Under the pieces are notes generated by a model. That model was given only the letters and a program-made list of their open reading frames with translations. It ran no database searches and was not told the origin of the DNA. Of a stretch of DNA of 64,000 nt, positions 24,067 through 35,439 are shown in pieces (the first letter of the stretch is position 1; the number at the start of each line of letters is the position of its first letter). This DNA comes from Chondrus crispus (lineage: Eukaryota > Rhodophyta > Florideophyceae > Gigartinales > Gigartinaceae). Where the stretch lies: positions 330,849 to 394,848 of the forward strand of contig NW_005179353.1 of the NCBI RefSeq assembly GCF_000350225.1, read 5' to 3'. The position numbers and the translations under genes were made by a program.

Positions 24067-25199
24067 TCACTCTTCTTCTTCTCACAGTCACGAGAGATGT
24101 GTCCAAGTTTCTGACAGTAGTGACATCGGAAGCTCGCGAAGCGGTCTTCTCTCAGCATGCCGTCTCTGCTTTTCTCTGTCCCTCCGTTTTCACGGACTTC
24201 ACGCACCATCTCCGATCGATTGCCTTTTGCCGTAGATAAAGTAGCAACTCTGCATACCACCTCATCCAACGTTCCGGAGACGAGCTTCACTTGATCCTGC
24301 AAGCGATTCGGCAGACCGTTTTTGAGACGATTAAGTAGCAGCCCATCGTCTATGACATCTGGGAGCAACAGAGAAGCCGAACGGAGACGCCATGCATATT
24401 TCTCAAATGTCTCAATTTTTTCGTTCCAGTACATCGCGAAAAATCGATCGCGAAGGGCAGATTGGTGAATTTCATTGCATAACCTCTTGGAAAGCAATTC
24501 CCAGAGCCTCTCACAGCTTACATCAGAATTGAAGCTGGCAATCTCCTCATACACCAATCTGGCATCTCCATCAAATGCCAACGGCAGCAGCCTTTTCATT
24601 CCCGCTTGTGTGGTTGGAAAATCTGCAGCCAATCTATCCCAACAGCGCTTTGCTACGAAGAATGATCCGTCCCCAATGCTCCTGCATCGAGTGCTCTGTA
24701 ACCCTTTCTGATAGATCTTGTACGCAATATGCGTGGGATATATTTCATAATCTCCCGAGAATGGCCTTGAAGCATTTACTTCCATCCTAGAAGCTGCGTG
24801 GTCCATTCTTGCTGCATGGCGGCCACTGTCGACAAAAGTCCCTTGAGGAGCTTGGTATGTTGACAAATGCTCCTCCTCAACTCCTTCGTCCTCAAGGCTG
24901 GCAAGATGCTGTGACTGTGGCACAGAGGCAATTGCGCATGCCCCGCTAACATGATTCTCTTGGAGATACTCGAAAGCCTTGAGGAGTTGTGACATGGAAC
25001 TCTCCAGTTGCTCCATTCGCAGCATGGTTGAAGCATCCCGACTTTGATTATTCACAAACGTTCCCGGTGTCACTTTCGCTTCTTCTCTCAGCGAAGACCC
25101 ATGATCGGGTGACGTCGGAACTTGCACAATTTCCGGCACATTCAGATCATCCGACGCTTTGTAGCCCCTTTCTAGATTGGCACGCGTCCCAGGTGCCAT
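23997..25199 (-). CDS. gag: Gag of unit 1 (400 aa)
   Basis: Open throughout from ATG at 25199 (MAPGTRAN), although the pol beside it is dead. It has the CCHC knuckle near the C-terminus. It differs from other units by, for example, LERGYKASDD near the N-terminus, and it has Val where units 2-5 have Ala in LQDQAKL. Unit 6 shares that Val. Confidence 0.85.
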   Translation of the reverse strand: MAPGTRANLERGYKASDDLNVPEIVQVPTSPDHGSSLREEAKVTPGTFVNNQSRDASTMLRMEQLESSMSQLLKAFEYLQENHVSGACAIASVPQSQHLASLEDEGVEEEHLSTYQAPQGTFVDSGRHAARMDHAASRMEVNASRPFSGDYEIYPTHIAYKIYQKGLQSTRCRSIGDGSFFVAKRCWDRLAADFPTTQAGMKRLLPLAFDGDARLVYEEIASFNSDVSCERLWELLSKRLCNEIHQSALRDRFFAMYWNEKIETFEKYAWRLRSASLLLPDVIDDGLLLNRLKNGLPNRLQDQVKLVSGTLDEVVCRVATLSTAKGNRSEMVREVRENGGTEKSRDGMLREDRFASFRCHYCQKLGHISRDCEKKKSDRVKQEKGRADQQSPAGPSPKHN

Positions 25200-25285
25200 C
25201 TTGACCTTCAACACTTAGAACCTTTTCGTCCCTTGTGCTATCACCTGCCGCAGCGAGCAGCTGCGCGCCTTTTACAATATTGTAA

Positions 25286-25980
25286 TGTTGCAGGTACAAC
25301 GTGCAAGCGCAGTCCGCAGGATGTTGAGCAGTGATCTCCGGACAAATCAGACAGACTTGGTCCTCAGGAGATACACGAATGGATAAATCAACAAAAACAG
25401 ATGAACCCAATTTAGTCACACAGCACGTAGTCAAAGCCTAACGCGCAACAACAGTTGCAGATCAGCAACAAACACAATAGAAAACAGCCGTACTGCAAGC
25501 CAACAGCTGCAGCCTCAACGACAGACCACGGTGGGAATCAGCAAACAACCGCAACAGCAGTCACAGCCAAACTAGCGACGACTCAGACGCCAGCGCGCTT
25601 CCCCCCTTCCTCCTTCGCTCACCCCCCGCTTCCCTCCATCCTTCTCAAATACCCCATCCTATGTCCCTTCGACCACCAGCCAGGAACTGACAGACCCCTC
25701 TCACCTGCCACGTTCACCGCGTCCTCCCTTGTCCAACGGACGTCTAGACCTCTTTGCCAAGTCCCTTCCACGATCCCTTTTGACTCGAACGGTTGCGTCC
25801 AGCCATGAAGCAAGATCCATAATTGAAACATGTCTTGGAATGAACAGCACTGCAATCGACCGGTGTGTCCGCACACTGCGCAATTTGCAGTGTCAGCACC
25901 TACACGTTTTCGTACTGCCAATCCCGATTACTCACTATGGTTGATCCAGATTCCTCATCCGCTGCGCACAACGTGCAACA
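25286..25980 (-). repeat. LTR 2 (695 bp)
   Basis: TGTTGCAGG...GTGCAACA ends. Serves as 5' LTR of unit 1 and 3' LTR of unit 2. Has TAGAAAA where LTRs 4, 6 and 7 have TATAAAA. Confidence 0.95.
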
Positions 25981-26033
25981 TTCGTCCTTTGTCAAATCAC
26001 TTGCGGTCGCCTTGAAAGCTCTGAGATGATTAA

Positions 26034-29000
26034 TTAACCCGTACTGCTATCAAATACTTGATCAATCCAATCTTCATCAGCGCTAACATGCCTTTTGTCC
26101 ACTTGCTTCCCAGATTGGTTCACAGAATCCTCATGCAAATTGAACTTTTCGCTAATATGTGCGTCGAAGAGTTTGACGACAGTTTCTGGAAGGTCTGCTT
26201 CTCTGGTCCATGTTGCCGAGCGACGTCCATGAATTCTCACCTTGAACCAGCGCTCTTCTTCATCTGAATCCTTACACTTCCTGGTCTCACACGCTGAAAT
26301 GCGCTTGAACAAGCGCAGGTTATCTGGGAATACTCCGTCTTCGGGATCCCCGGTCTCCACTATTTCCGGGCCAATTCTTCGAAGTCTGTTCACATGCACG
26401 CGCACTCTTTTCGCACCTACTTCTGATTCCAACTCATACCCTACTCGCCCGAGTCTTTGCTTGACCACGTACGGTCCAGTCCAGGGTCGAACTACCTTTT
26501 TCCCTTCATCTTTTCCTAGCTTGGTAGACCACATCAGCACTCTATCACCTACACTGAACACAGTTTCATGCACCACCTTGTCATACTGAGTCTTGCCACG
26601 CACACGAGCGTTCCTGCCTCGCGAGAGCAACGTCCTATGCAGAGCTGCCAATCGCCTCGCCAGATCTTCAGATTCCTCTTCCACTCCTTCGAGGTCCATT
26701 TCTCCCCAGGCCTCAAAAGCCTGAATTCCAAACATGGCCTCGAAAGGGGTCATTCCCGTTGCAGTGTGAGCGCTTGTGTTGTAACGTAGACACGCTAGTG
26801 CGACATGCTCATCCCAATCGCTATCACCAGTGGTCATGAAGCTGGCAATGTCTTTTGCCACGGTGCGATTCCATCTTTCCACTGTTCCGTTTGCTTGCGG
26901 GTGCCACGGATACGTCCGCATTCTTCCGATTCCTAGCCTTTCTACTAGATTCTCGACAACATTGCTAACCAGATTCGTTCCACCATCTGACATAAGCTTC
27001 TCCATGGGTCCAAACACAGCAATCCACTCGTCCAGCAAGACTTTTGAAACAGTTTCTGCCTTTTCATTCGGGATCGGAACAGCGCGGACAAAACGTGTGA
27101 AGACGTCTATCATGACTAGTATCTTCACATTACCTGCCTTTGTTCGCGGTGTGATAGTTTGGACATCGATTGCTACCTGTTCGAATCTGCGCCTTGGATG
27201 AACTACCTCCAAAGCAGCCCGTTTTTGGGGACGCTCCTCATCGGATACTGCACATTGCATACAGTTTTGGACAAATTTGATGACATCCGGGACCATTCTT
27301 CTCCACCAATATTTTTTTCGCAGCTTCGCAATCGTCCGCATTACCTTATAGTGACCGTGAAGTTTCGATCCATGAACCAGCTTCAGTATGTCCTGTGTAA
27401 ATGATCGAGGAACTACAATGGCCAGGTCACTTCCAGTTTCAATGCGTAGTAAGCCGTCATCGTCTACGAACATCCTCCTGCTGCCATCGGCCGCCTTCTT
27501 CAAGCACCCGAATTCCTCTTCCTGTGCATTCCTTAGTTGTTCCAAAGAAGGGCCAGTGGCAAAAGCGTTCACCTCCACCACTGCTGACACACGCTCCCTT
27601 TGCATGCTTCTCACAGCAGACTCCACCCGCGCATCCTCTTCTCTCAGGGTGATTTTCTCCACTGTTTGGGCATCAAGCGAACTGTAGCAGCGTTGACACA
27701 GCGGTTTCGGTACTGCGTCCCTACTGAGTGTATCAGGCACGACCAGTTCTCTTCCGGCGCGATGTTTCACGATAAAGTCAAAATCTTGTACATCTACGAC
27801 CCACCTGGCTAAGCGTTCTCTAGGATCTTTCAGGCTGAGCAGCCAACGCAAAGCCAGATGATCAGTGATCACCAAAAAGCGTTCTCCGTGCAAATAGTGA
27901 CGCCATTTGCGCAAGGCATGGACAACAGCCAGACACTCTTTTTCTGTTGCTGTGAACTTCCGCTCGGACAGCTTCATTAAGCGACTTGTAAAGCAAACTG
28001 GCCTCCATTTCCCTTCCTCAGTCTTTTCCAAAAGAACACCACCAAGCCCATATGAACTTGCGTCGGTCATAACCCTTTTTTGCATCCCGCGTCTCGGGCG
28101 ACAAGAATGTCCGGGTTGTGAAGTGCCCCTTTGAGGAGCTTCCATGCTGTTTTCTGGGCTGTTCCCCATCGCTCGTCCCAGTCGTGTATCTTGAACTTCT
28201 GTCCATGCTTCCGTTTCTTGGAGAATCCAGTACCTTTTAACACTTGGTACAAGGGTGCAGCAGTCTCTGAAAAGTGGTCGACAAATTCAGAGAAGAAATT
28301 GACAAGCCCCAAGAACCTCATTAACTCGTCCCCTGATGCCGGTTCTACGAGGCGACCGATTGCCTCGATATGAGCTTCTGAGGGTCGAATGCCGTCATTG
28401 TCCACGCGGTGGCCTAGGATTTCTGTGCTTCTCACACCAAAACTACACTTAGAAAGCTTAAGCCTCACTCCCGCCTGTAGCAAAGTGTCAAGTAGGGACT
28501 CTAGGGACGATAAATGCTCTTCCTCGGTTTCGGTTCCAACGCTAGTATCATCCATGAATGCAAAAACATCTTGCCCTTTTCGATCCCCAAGAACGATATT
28601 GATGATTCGTTGCAACGTCACAGAGGAGTTCTTCATCCCCTGAGGCAGACGCGTGTACTGTAGTAATCCAACCACGGTCCGAATGGCTGTCAGTGGTTTC
28701 GAGTGATCCTCCAGTTCGACTTGGTAGAAGGCATCTTTGAGATCGAACGTGGACAAAACCTTTTTGCTGCCCAACCAGTCCAGGACCTGTCTCATGTCCT
28801 CCATTGGGTATGAGTCTGTAACAGTTGCGTCATTCAGAGCCCTGAAGTCTGAGGTGACACGAATACTTCCATCTTTCTTTCTAACAAAGACATTGTTAGA
28901 TGCCCATGGGGAAGTACTGGGTTCGAGCACACCAAGCTCGATGAGACGCTGCATTGCTTCCCGTTCGACATCTTGCTCCTTTGGAGAGCGTCTACGCAAA

Positions 29001-29752
29001 GGCTGACAAATGGGTTTTGCATTTTCTTTCAGAACTATTTCATGGTTTACTCCCTTGATTCTGCCAAGACCTTTGAAGATCTCACGCCTTGACCACAACA
29101 ACTCATGGAGTTTTCCCCTCATATGAGGATCTGATGAGAATTCAGAGTAGTCCGCTTCAACCTTTAGATACCGGTCAACACTTGCCCCTTCCATCACTCT
29201 ACATACTGCTTCGGGCGTGCCAGACAAATGAAGCTTCCCAATTTGCCCAGCAAATATTGTCCTATGAACTTCAATAGATCCATAATTAGCAGCCAGATCT
29301 AGACGAAGCCTGTTTTTTCTCCAGAATCGGCGTCCTATCAGAAGCTTGTCCGGCAGATGGCGGAGCACCTTGACCTCCTCTTCAAAATGTCTTTCCCATA
29401 GCTCAAACTTCAACACGCCCTTTCCTACCACTTCCAGGTGATGTCCATCAACAGCTTCTGCTGTTTCATCACATGGGAGCACTTCTTCTCCCGTTTGGAT
29501 GAACCAAGCCCGGTCCACCCAAATAGACAATGCAGCAGTGTCGACTGGCACCCACAAACGCTCTCCAGACACGTTGACGAGCACTGAGACTTCCTCTGCA
29601 TCGCCAATCTCCTGTAGCACGGGCTCAATGCATGCACAAACGCATTCTTTCTTCCTACCCGTTGCTACAGTTGAGTGTCGCCTTAGTTGTGTTTGGGGCT
29701 CGGACCAGCAGGGCTTTGCTGATCCGCCCTGCCTTTTTCCTGTTTTGCTCTG
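26034..29752 (-). pseudogene. pol: Pol of unit 2, single frameshift
   Basis: Identical in plan to unit 3 but lacks one G in the run at about 28095-28098 (GTCTCGGGCGAC versus GTCTCGGGGCGAC). The frame breaks between RT and RNase H, after LHNPDILVA. N-terminal protease-RT (28067-29620) and C-terminal RNase H-integrase (26034-28169) remain separately open. With no other lesion, the loss is recent or a sequencing error in a G run. Confidence 0.9.
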
Positions 29753-30885
29753 TCACTCTTCTTCTTCTCACAGTCACGAGAGATGTGTCCAAGTTTCTGA
29801 CAGTAGTGACATCGGAAGCTCGCGAAGCGGTCTTCTCTCAGCATGCCGTCTCTGCTTTTCTCTGTCCCTCCGTTTTCACGGACTTCACGCACCATCTCCG
29901 ATCGATTGCCTTTTGCCGTAGATAAAGTAGCAACTCTGCATACCACCTCATCCAACGTTCCGGAGACGAGCTTCGCTTGATCCTGCAAGCGATTCGGCAG
30001 ACCGTTTTTGAGACGATTAAGTAGCAGCCCATCGTCTATGACATCTGGGAGCAACAGAGAAGCCGAACGGAGACGCCATGCATATTTCTCAAATGTCTCA
30101 ATTTTTTCGTTCCAGTACATCGCGAAAAATCGATCGCGAAGGGCAGATTGGTGAATTTCATTGCATAACCTCTTGGAAAGCAATTCCCAGAGCCTCTCAC
30201 AGCTTACATCAGAATTGAAGCTGGCAATCTCCTCATACACCAATCTGGCATCTCCATCAAATGCCAACGGCAGCAGCCTTTTCATTCCCGCTTGTGTGGT
30301 TGGAAAATCTGCAGCCAATCTATCCCAACAGCGCTTTGCTACGAAGAATGATCCGTCCCCAATGCTCCTGCATCGAGTGCTCTGTAACCCTTTCTGATAG
30401 ATCTTGTACGCAATATGCGTGGGATATATTTCATAATCTCCCGAGAATGGCCTTGAAGCATTTACTTCCATCCTAGAAGCTGCGTGGTCCATTCTTGCAG
30501 CATGGCGGCCACTGTCGACAAAAGTCCCTTGAGGAGCTTGGTATGTTGACAAATGCTCCTCCTCAACTCCTTCGTCCTCAAGGCTGGCAAGATTCTGTGA
30601 CTGTGGCACAGAGGCAATTGCGCATGCCTCGCTAACATGCTTCTCTTGGAGATACTCGAAAGCCTTGAGGAGTTGTGACATGGAACTCTCCAGTTGCTCC
30701 ATTCGCAGCATGGTTGAGGCATCCCGGCTTTGATTATTCACAAACGTTCCCGGTGTCACTTCCGCTTCTTCTCTCAGCGAAGGCCCATGATCGGGTGACG
30801 TCGGAACTTGCACAATTTCCGGCACATTCAGATCATCCGACGCTTCGTCGCCCCTTTCTGGATTGGCACGCGTCCCAGGTGCCAT
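29683..30885 (-). CDS. gag: Gag of unit 2 (400 aa)
   Basis: Intact from ATG at 30885. It matches the unit 3 Gag except at a few positions, for example ERGDEASDD rather than ERGYEASDD, and QSQN for QSQH. CCHC knuckle present. Confidence 0.9.
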   Translation of the reverse strand: MAPGTRANPERGDEASDDLNVPEIVQVPTSPDHGPSLREEAEVTPGTFVNNQSRDASTMLRMEQLESSMSQLLKAFEYLQEKHVSEACAIASVPQSQNLASLEDEGVEEEHLSTYQAPQGTFVDSGRHAARMDHAASRMEVNASRPFSGDYEIYPTHIAYKIYQKGLQSTRCRSIGDGSFFVAKRCWDRLAADFPTTQAGMKRLLPLAFDGDARLVYEEIASFNSDVSCERLWELLSKRLCNEIHQSALRDRFFAMYWNEKIETFEKYAWRLRSASLLLPDVIDDGLLLNRLKNGLPNRLQDQAKLVSGTLDEVVCRVATLSTAKGNRSEMVREVRENGGTEKSRDGMLREDRFASFRCHYCQKLGHISRDCEKKKSDRAKQEKGRADQQSPAGPSPKHN

Positions 30886-30971
30886 CTTGACCTTCAACAC
30901 TTAGAACCTTTTCGTCCCTTGTGCTATCACCTGCCGCAGCGAGCAGCTGCGCGCCTTTTACAATATTGTAA

Positions 30972-31666
30972 TGTTGCAGGTACAACGTGCAAGCGCAGTC
31001 CGCAGGATGTTGAGCAGTGATCTCCCGACAAATCAGACAGACTTGGTCCTCAGGAGATACACGAATGGATAAATCAACAAAAACAGATGAACCCAATTTA
31101 GTCACACAGCACGTAGTCAAAGCCTAACGCGCAACAACAGTTGCAGATCAGCAACAAACACAATAGAAAACAGCCGTACTGCAAGCCAACAGCTGCAGCC
31201 TCAACGACAGACCACGGTGGGAATCAGCAAACAACCGCAACAGCAGTCACAGCCAAACTAGCGACGACTCAGACGCCAGCGCGCTTCCCCCCTTCCTCCT
31301 TCGCTCACCCCCCGCTTCCCTCCATCCTTCTCAAATACCCCATCCTATGTCCCTTCGACCACCAGCCAGGAACTGACAGACCCCTCTCACCTGCCACGTT
31401 CACCGCGTCCTCCCTTGTCCAACGGACGTCTAGACCTCTTTGCCAAGTCCCTTCCACGATCCCTTTTGACTCGAACGGTTGCGTCCAGCCATGAAGCAAG
31501 ATCCATAATTGAAACATGTCTTGGAATGAACAGCACTGCAATCGACCGGTGTGTCCGCACACTGCGCAATTTGCAGTGTCAGCACCTACACGTTTTCGTA
31601 CTGCCAATCCCGATTACTCACTATGGTTGATCCAGATTCCTCATCCGCTGCGCACAACGTGCAACA
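30972..31666 (-). repeat. LTR 3 (695 bp)
   Basis: Shared by units 2 and 3. One private change near its start: CTCCCGACA at about 31022 where the other copies have CTCCGGACA. Confidence 0.95.
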
Positions 31667-31676
31667 TTCGTCCTTT
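31667..31676 (-). promoter_or_regulatory. Candidate polypurine tract of the array elements
   Basis: On the - strand AAAGGACGAA lies directly upstream of the 3' LTR of unit 3. Every unit has the same bases next to its left LTR. It is purine-rich but interrupted by one C, so it is a weaker PPT than that of elements A and B. Assigned from position. Confidence 0.5.
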
Positions 31677-31719
31677 GTCAAATCACTTGCGGTCGCCTTG
31701 AAAGCTCTGAGATGATTAA

Positions 31720-34700
31720 TTAACCCGTACTGCTATCAAATACTTGATCAATCCAATCTTCATCAGCGCTAACATGCCTTTTGTCCACTTGCTTCCCAGA
31801 TTGGTTCACAGAATCCTCATGCAAATTGAACTTTTCGCTAATATGTGCGTCGAAGAGTTTGACGACAGTTTCTGGAAGGTCTGCTTCTCTGGTCCATGTT
31901 GCCGAGCGACGTCCATGAATTCTCACCTTGAACCAGCGCTCTTCTTCATCTGAATCCTTACACTTCCTGGTCTCACACGCTGAAATGCGCTTGAACAAGC
32001 GCAGGTTATCTGGGAATACTCCGTCTTCGGGATCCCCGGTCTCCACTATTTCCGGGCCAATTCTTCGAAGTCTGTTCACATGCACGCGCACTCTTTTCGC
32101 ACCTACTTCTGATTCCAACTCATACCCTACTCGCCCGAGTCTTTGCTTGACCACGTACGGTCCAGTCCAGGGTCGAACTACCTTTTTCCCTTCATCTTTT
32201 CCTAGCTTGGTAGACCACATCAGCACTCTATCACCTACACTGAACACAGTTTCATGCACCACCTTGTCATACTGAGTCTTGCCACGCACACGAGCGTTCC
32301 TGCCTCGCGAGAGCAACGTCCTATGCAGAGCTGCCAATCGCCTCGCCAGATCTTCAGATTCCTCTTCCACTCCTTCGAGGTCCATTTCTCCCCAGGCCTC
32401 AAAAGCCTGAATTCCAAACATGGCCTCGAAAGGGGTCATTCCCGTTGCAGTGTGAGCGCTTGTGTTGTAACGTAGACACGCTAGTGCGACATGCTCATCC
32501 CAATCGCTATCACCAGTGGTCATGAAGCTGGCAATGTCTTTTGCCACGGTGCGATTCCATCTTTCCACTGTTCCGTTTGCTTGCGGGTGCCACGGATACG
32601 TCCGCATTCTTCCGATTCCTAGCCTTTCTACTAGATTCTCGACAACATTGCTAACCAGATTCGTTCCACCATCTGACATAAGCTTCTCCATGGGTCCAAA
32701 CACAGCAATCCACTCGTCCAGCAAGACTTTTGAAACAGTTTCTGCCTTTTCATTCGGGATCGGAACAGCGCGGACAAAACGTGTGAAGACGTCTATCATG
32801 ACTAGTATCTTCACATTACCTGCCTTTGTTCGCGGTGTGATAGTTTGGACATCGATTGCTACCTGTTCGAATCTGCGCCTTGGATGAACTACCTCCAAAG
32901 CAGCCCGTTTTTGGGGACGCTCCTCATCGGATACTGCACATTGCATACAGTTTTGGACAAATTTGATGACATCCGGGACCATTCTTCTCCACCAATATTT
33001 TTTTCGCAGCTTCGCAATCGTCCGCATTACCTTATAGTGACCGTGAAGTTTCGATCCATGAACCAGCTTCAGTATGTCCTGTGTAAATGATCGAGGAACT
33101 ACAATGGCCAGGTCACTTCCAGTTTCAATGCGTAGTAAGCCGTCATCGTCTACGAACATCCTCCTGCTGCCATCGGCCGCCTTCTTCAAGCACCCGAATT
33201 CCTCTTCCTGTGCATTCCTTAGTTGTTCCAAAGAAGGGCCAGTGGCAAAAGCGTTCACCTCCACCACTGCTGACACACGCTCCCTTTGCATGCTTCTCAC
33301 AGCAGACTCCACCCGCGCATCCTCTTCTCTCAGGGTGATTTTCTCCACTGTTTGGGCATCAAGCGAACTGTAGCAGCGTTGACACAGCGGTTTCGGTACT
33401 GCGTCCCTACTGAGTGTATCAGGCACGACCAGTTCTCTTCCGGCGCGATGTTCCACGATAAAGTCAAAATCTTGTACATCTACGACCCACCTGGCTAAGC
33501 GTTCTCTAGGATCTTTCAGGCTGAGCAGCCAACGCAAAGCCAGATGATCAGTGATCACCAAAAAGCGTTCTCCGTGCAAATAGTGACGCCATTTGCGCAA
33601 GGCATGGACAACAGCCAGACACTCTTTTTCTGTTGCTGTGAACTTCCGCTCGGACAGCTTCATTAAGCGACTTGTAAAGCAAACTGGCCTCCATTTCCCT
33701 TCCTCAGTCTTTTCCAAAAGAACACCACCAAGCCCATATGAACTTGCGTCGGTCATAACCCTTTTTTGCATCCCGCGTCTCGGGGCGACAAGAATGTCCG
33801 GGTTGTGAAGTGCCCCTTTGAGGAGCTTCCATGCTGTTTTCTGGGCTGTTCCCCATCGCTCGTCCCAGTCGTGTATCTTGAACTTCTGTCCATGCTTCCG
33901 TTTCTTGGAGAATCCAGTACCTTTTAACACTTGGTACAAGGGTGCAGCAGTCTCTGAAAAGTGGTCGACAAATTCAGAGAAGAAATTGACAAGCCCCAAG
34001 AACCTCATTAACTCGTCCCCTGATGCCGGTTCTACGAGGCGACCGATTGCCTCGATATGAGCTTCTGAGGGTCGAATGCCGTCATTGTCCACGCGGTGGC
34101 CTAGGATTTCTGTGCTTCTCACACCAAAACTACACTTAGAAAGCTTAAGCCTCACTCCCGCCTGTAGCAAAGTGTCAAGTAGGGACTCTACGGACGATAA
34201 ATGCTCTTCCTCGGTTTCGGTTCCAACGCTAGTATCATCCATGAATGCAAAAACATCTTGCCCTTTTCGATCCCCAAGAACGATATTGATGATTCGTTGC
34301 AACGTCACAGAGGAGTTCTTCATCCCCTGAGGCAGACGCGTGTACTGTAGTAATCCAACCACGGTCCGAATGGCTGTCAGTGGTTTCGAGTGATCCTCCA
34401 GTTCGACTTGGTAGAAGGCATCTTTGAGATCGAACGTGGACAAAACCTTTTTGCTGCCCAACCAGTCCAGGACCTGTCTCATGTCCTCCATTGGGTATGA
34501 GTCTGTAACAGTTGCGTCATTCAGAGCCCTGAAGTCTGAGGTGACACGAATACTTCCATCTTTCTTTCTAACAAAGACATTGTTAGATGCCCATGGGGAA
34601 GTACTGGGTTCGAGCACACCAAGCTCGATGAGACGCTGCATTGCTTCCCGTTCGACATCTTGCTCCTTTGGAGAGCGTCTACGCAAAGGCTGACAAATGG

Positions 34701-35439
34701 GTTTTGCATTTTCTTTCAGAACTATTTCATGGTTTACTCCCTTGATTCTGCCAAGACCTTTGAAGATCTCACGCCTTGACCACAACAACTCATGGAGTTT
34801 TCCCCTCATATGAGGATCTGATGAGAATTCAGAGTAGTCCGCTTCAACCTTTAGATACCGGTCAACACTTGCCCCTTCCATCACTCTACATACTGCTTCG
34901 GGCGTGCCAGACAAATGAAGCTTCCCAATTTGCCCAGCAAATATTGTCCTATGAACTTCAATAGATCCATAATTAGCAGCCAGATCTAGACGAAGCCTGT
35001 TTTTTCTCCAGAATCGGCGTCCTATCAGAAGCTTGTCCGGCAGATGGCGGAGCACCTTGACCTCCTCTTCAAAATGTCTTTCCCATAGCTCAAACTTCAA
35101 CACGCCCTTTCCTACCACTTCCAGGTGATGTCCATCAACAGCTTCTGCTGTTTCATCACATGGGAGCACTTCTTCTCCCGTTTGGATGAACCAAGCCCGG
35201 TCCACCCAAATAGACAATGCAGCAGTGTCGACTGGCACCCACAAACGCTCTCCAGACACGTTGACGAGCACTGAGACTTCCTCTGCATCGCCAATCTCCT
35301 GTAGCACGGGCTCAATGCATGCACAAACGCATTCTTTCTTCCTACCCGTTGCTACAGTTGAGTGTCGCCTTAGTTGTGTTTGGGGCTCGGACCAGCAGGG
35401 CTTTGCTGATCCGCCCTGCCTTTTTCCTGTTTTGCTCTG
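31720..35439 (-). CDS. pol: Pol of unit 3, intact (protease-RT-RNase H-integrase)
   Basis: Polyprotein for cDNA synthesis and integration. Numbering here is from the GTG at 35307 (1,195 codons). Protease VDTAALS, Asp27, with Ala for the usual Gly. RT about 190-410, with Asp293 in the first palm motif and FMDD at 356-358. RNase H with Asp520, Glu560, Asp587 and Asp630. Integrase zinc domain with His750, His755/757, Cys787 and Cys790; core Asp819, Asp879, Glu915, a D,D35E triad. GPY/F-type motif at 1049-1051; a chromodomain-like tail at about 1123-1157. The frame is open upstream to a TGA at 35440-35442, so it overlaps the gag end by 70 nt in the -1 frame. No ATG stands at the start; Gag-Pol fusion by frameshift is inferred. 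Confidence 0.95.
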   Translation of the reverse strand, partial: QSKTGKRQGGSAKPCWSEPQTQLRRHSTVATGRKKECVCACIEPVLQEIGDAEEVSVLVNVSGERLWVPVDTAALSIWVDRAWFIQTGEEVLPCDETAEAVDGHHLEVVGKGVLKFELWERHFEEEVKVLRHLPDKLLIGRRFWRKNRLRLDLAANYGSIEVHRTIFAGQIGKLHLSGTPEAVCRVMEGASVDRYLKVEADYSEFSSDPHMRGKLHELLWSRREIFKGLGRIKGVNHEIVLKENAKPICQPLRRRSPKEQDVEREAMQRLIELGVLEPSTSPWASNNVFVRKKDGSIRVTSDFRALNDATVTDSYPMEDMRQVLDWLGSKKVLSTFDLKDAFYQVELEDHSKPLTAIRTVVGLLQYTRLPQGMKNSSVTLQRIINIVLGDRKGQDVFAFMDDTSVGTETEEEHLSSVESLLDTLLQAGVRLKLSKCSFGVRSTEILGHRVDNDGIRPSEAHIEAIGRLVEPASGDELMRFLGLVNFFSEFVDHFSETAAPLYQVLKGTGFSKKRKHGQKFKIHDWDERWGTAQKTAWKLLKGALHNPDILVAPRRGMQKRVMTDASSYGLGGVLLEKTEEGKWRPVCFTSRLMKLSERKFTATEKECLAVVHALRKWRHYLHGERFLVITDHLALRWLLSLKDPRERLARWVVDVQDFDFIVEHRAGRELVVPDTLSRDAVPKPLCQRCYSSLDAQTVEKITLREEDARVESAVRSMQRERVSAVVEVNAFATGPSLEQLRNAQEEEFGCLKKAADGSRRMFVDDDGLLRIETGSDLAIVVPRSFTQDILKLVHGSKLHGHYKVMRTIAKLRKKYWWRRMVPDVIKFVQNCMQCAVSDEERPQKRAALEVVHPRRRFEQVAIDVQTITPRTKAGNVKILVMIDVFTRFVRAVPIPNEKAETVSKVLLDEWIAVFGPMEKLMSDGGTNLVSNVVENLVERLGIGRMRTYPWHPQANGTVERWNRTVAKDIASFMTTGDSDWDEHVALACLRYNTSAHTATGMTPFEAMFGIQAFEAWGEMDLEGVEEESEDLARRLAALHRTLLSRGRNARVRGKTQYDKVVHETVFSVGDRVLMWSTKLGKDEGKKVVRPWTGPYVVKQRLGRVGYELESEVGAKRVRVHVNRLRRIGPEIVETGDPEDGVFPDNLRLFKRISACETRKCKDSDEEERWFKVRIHGRRSATWTREADLPETVVKLFDAHISEKFNLHEDSVNQSGKQVDKRHVSADEDWIDQVFDSSTG

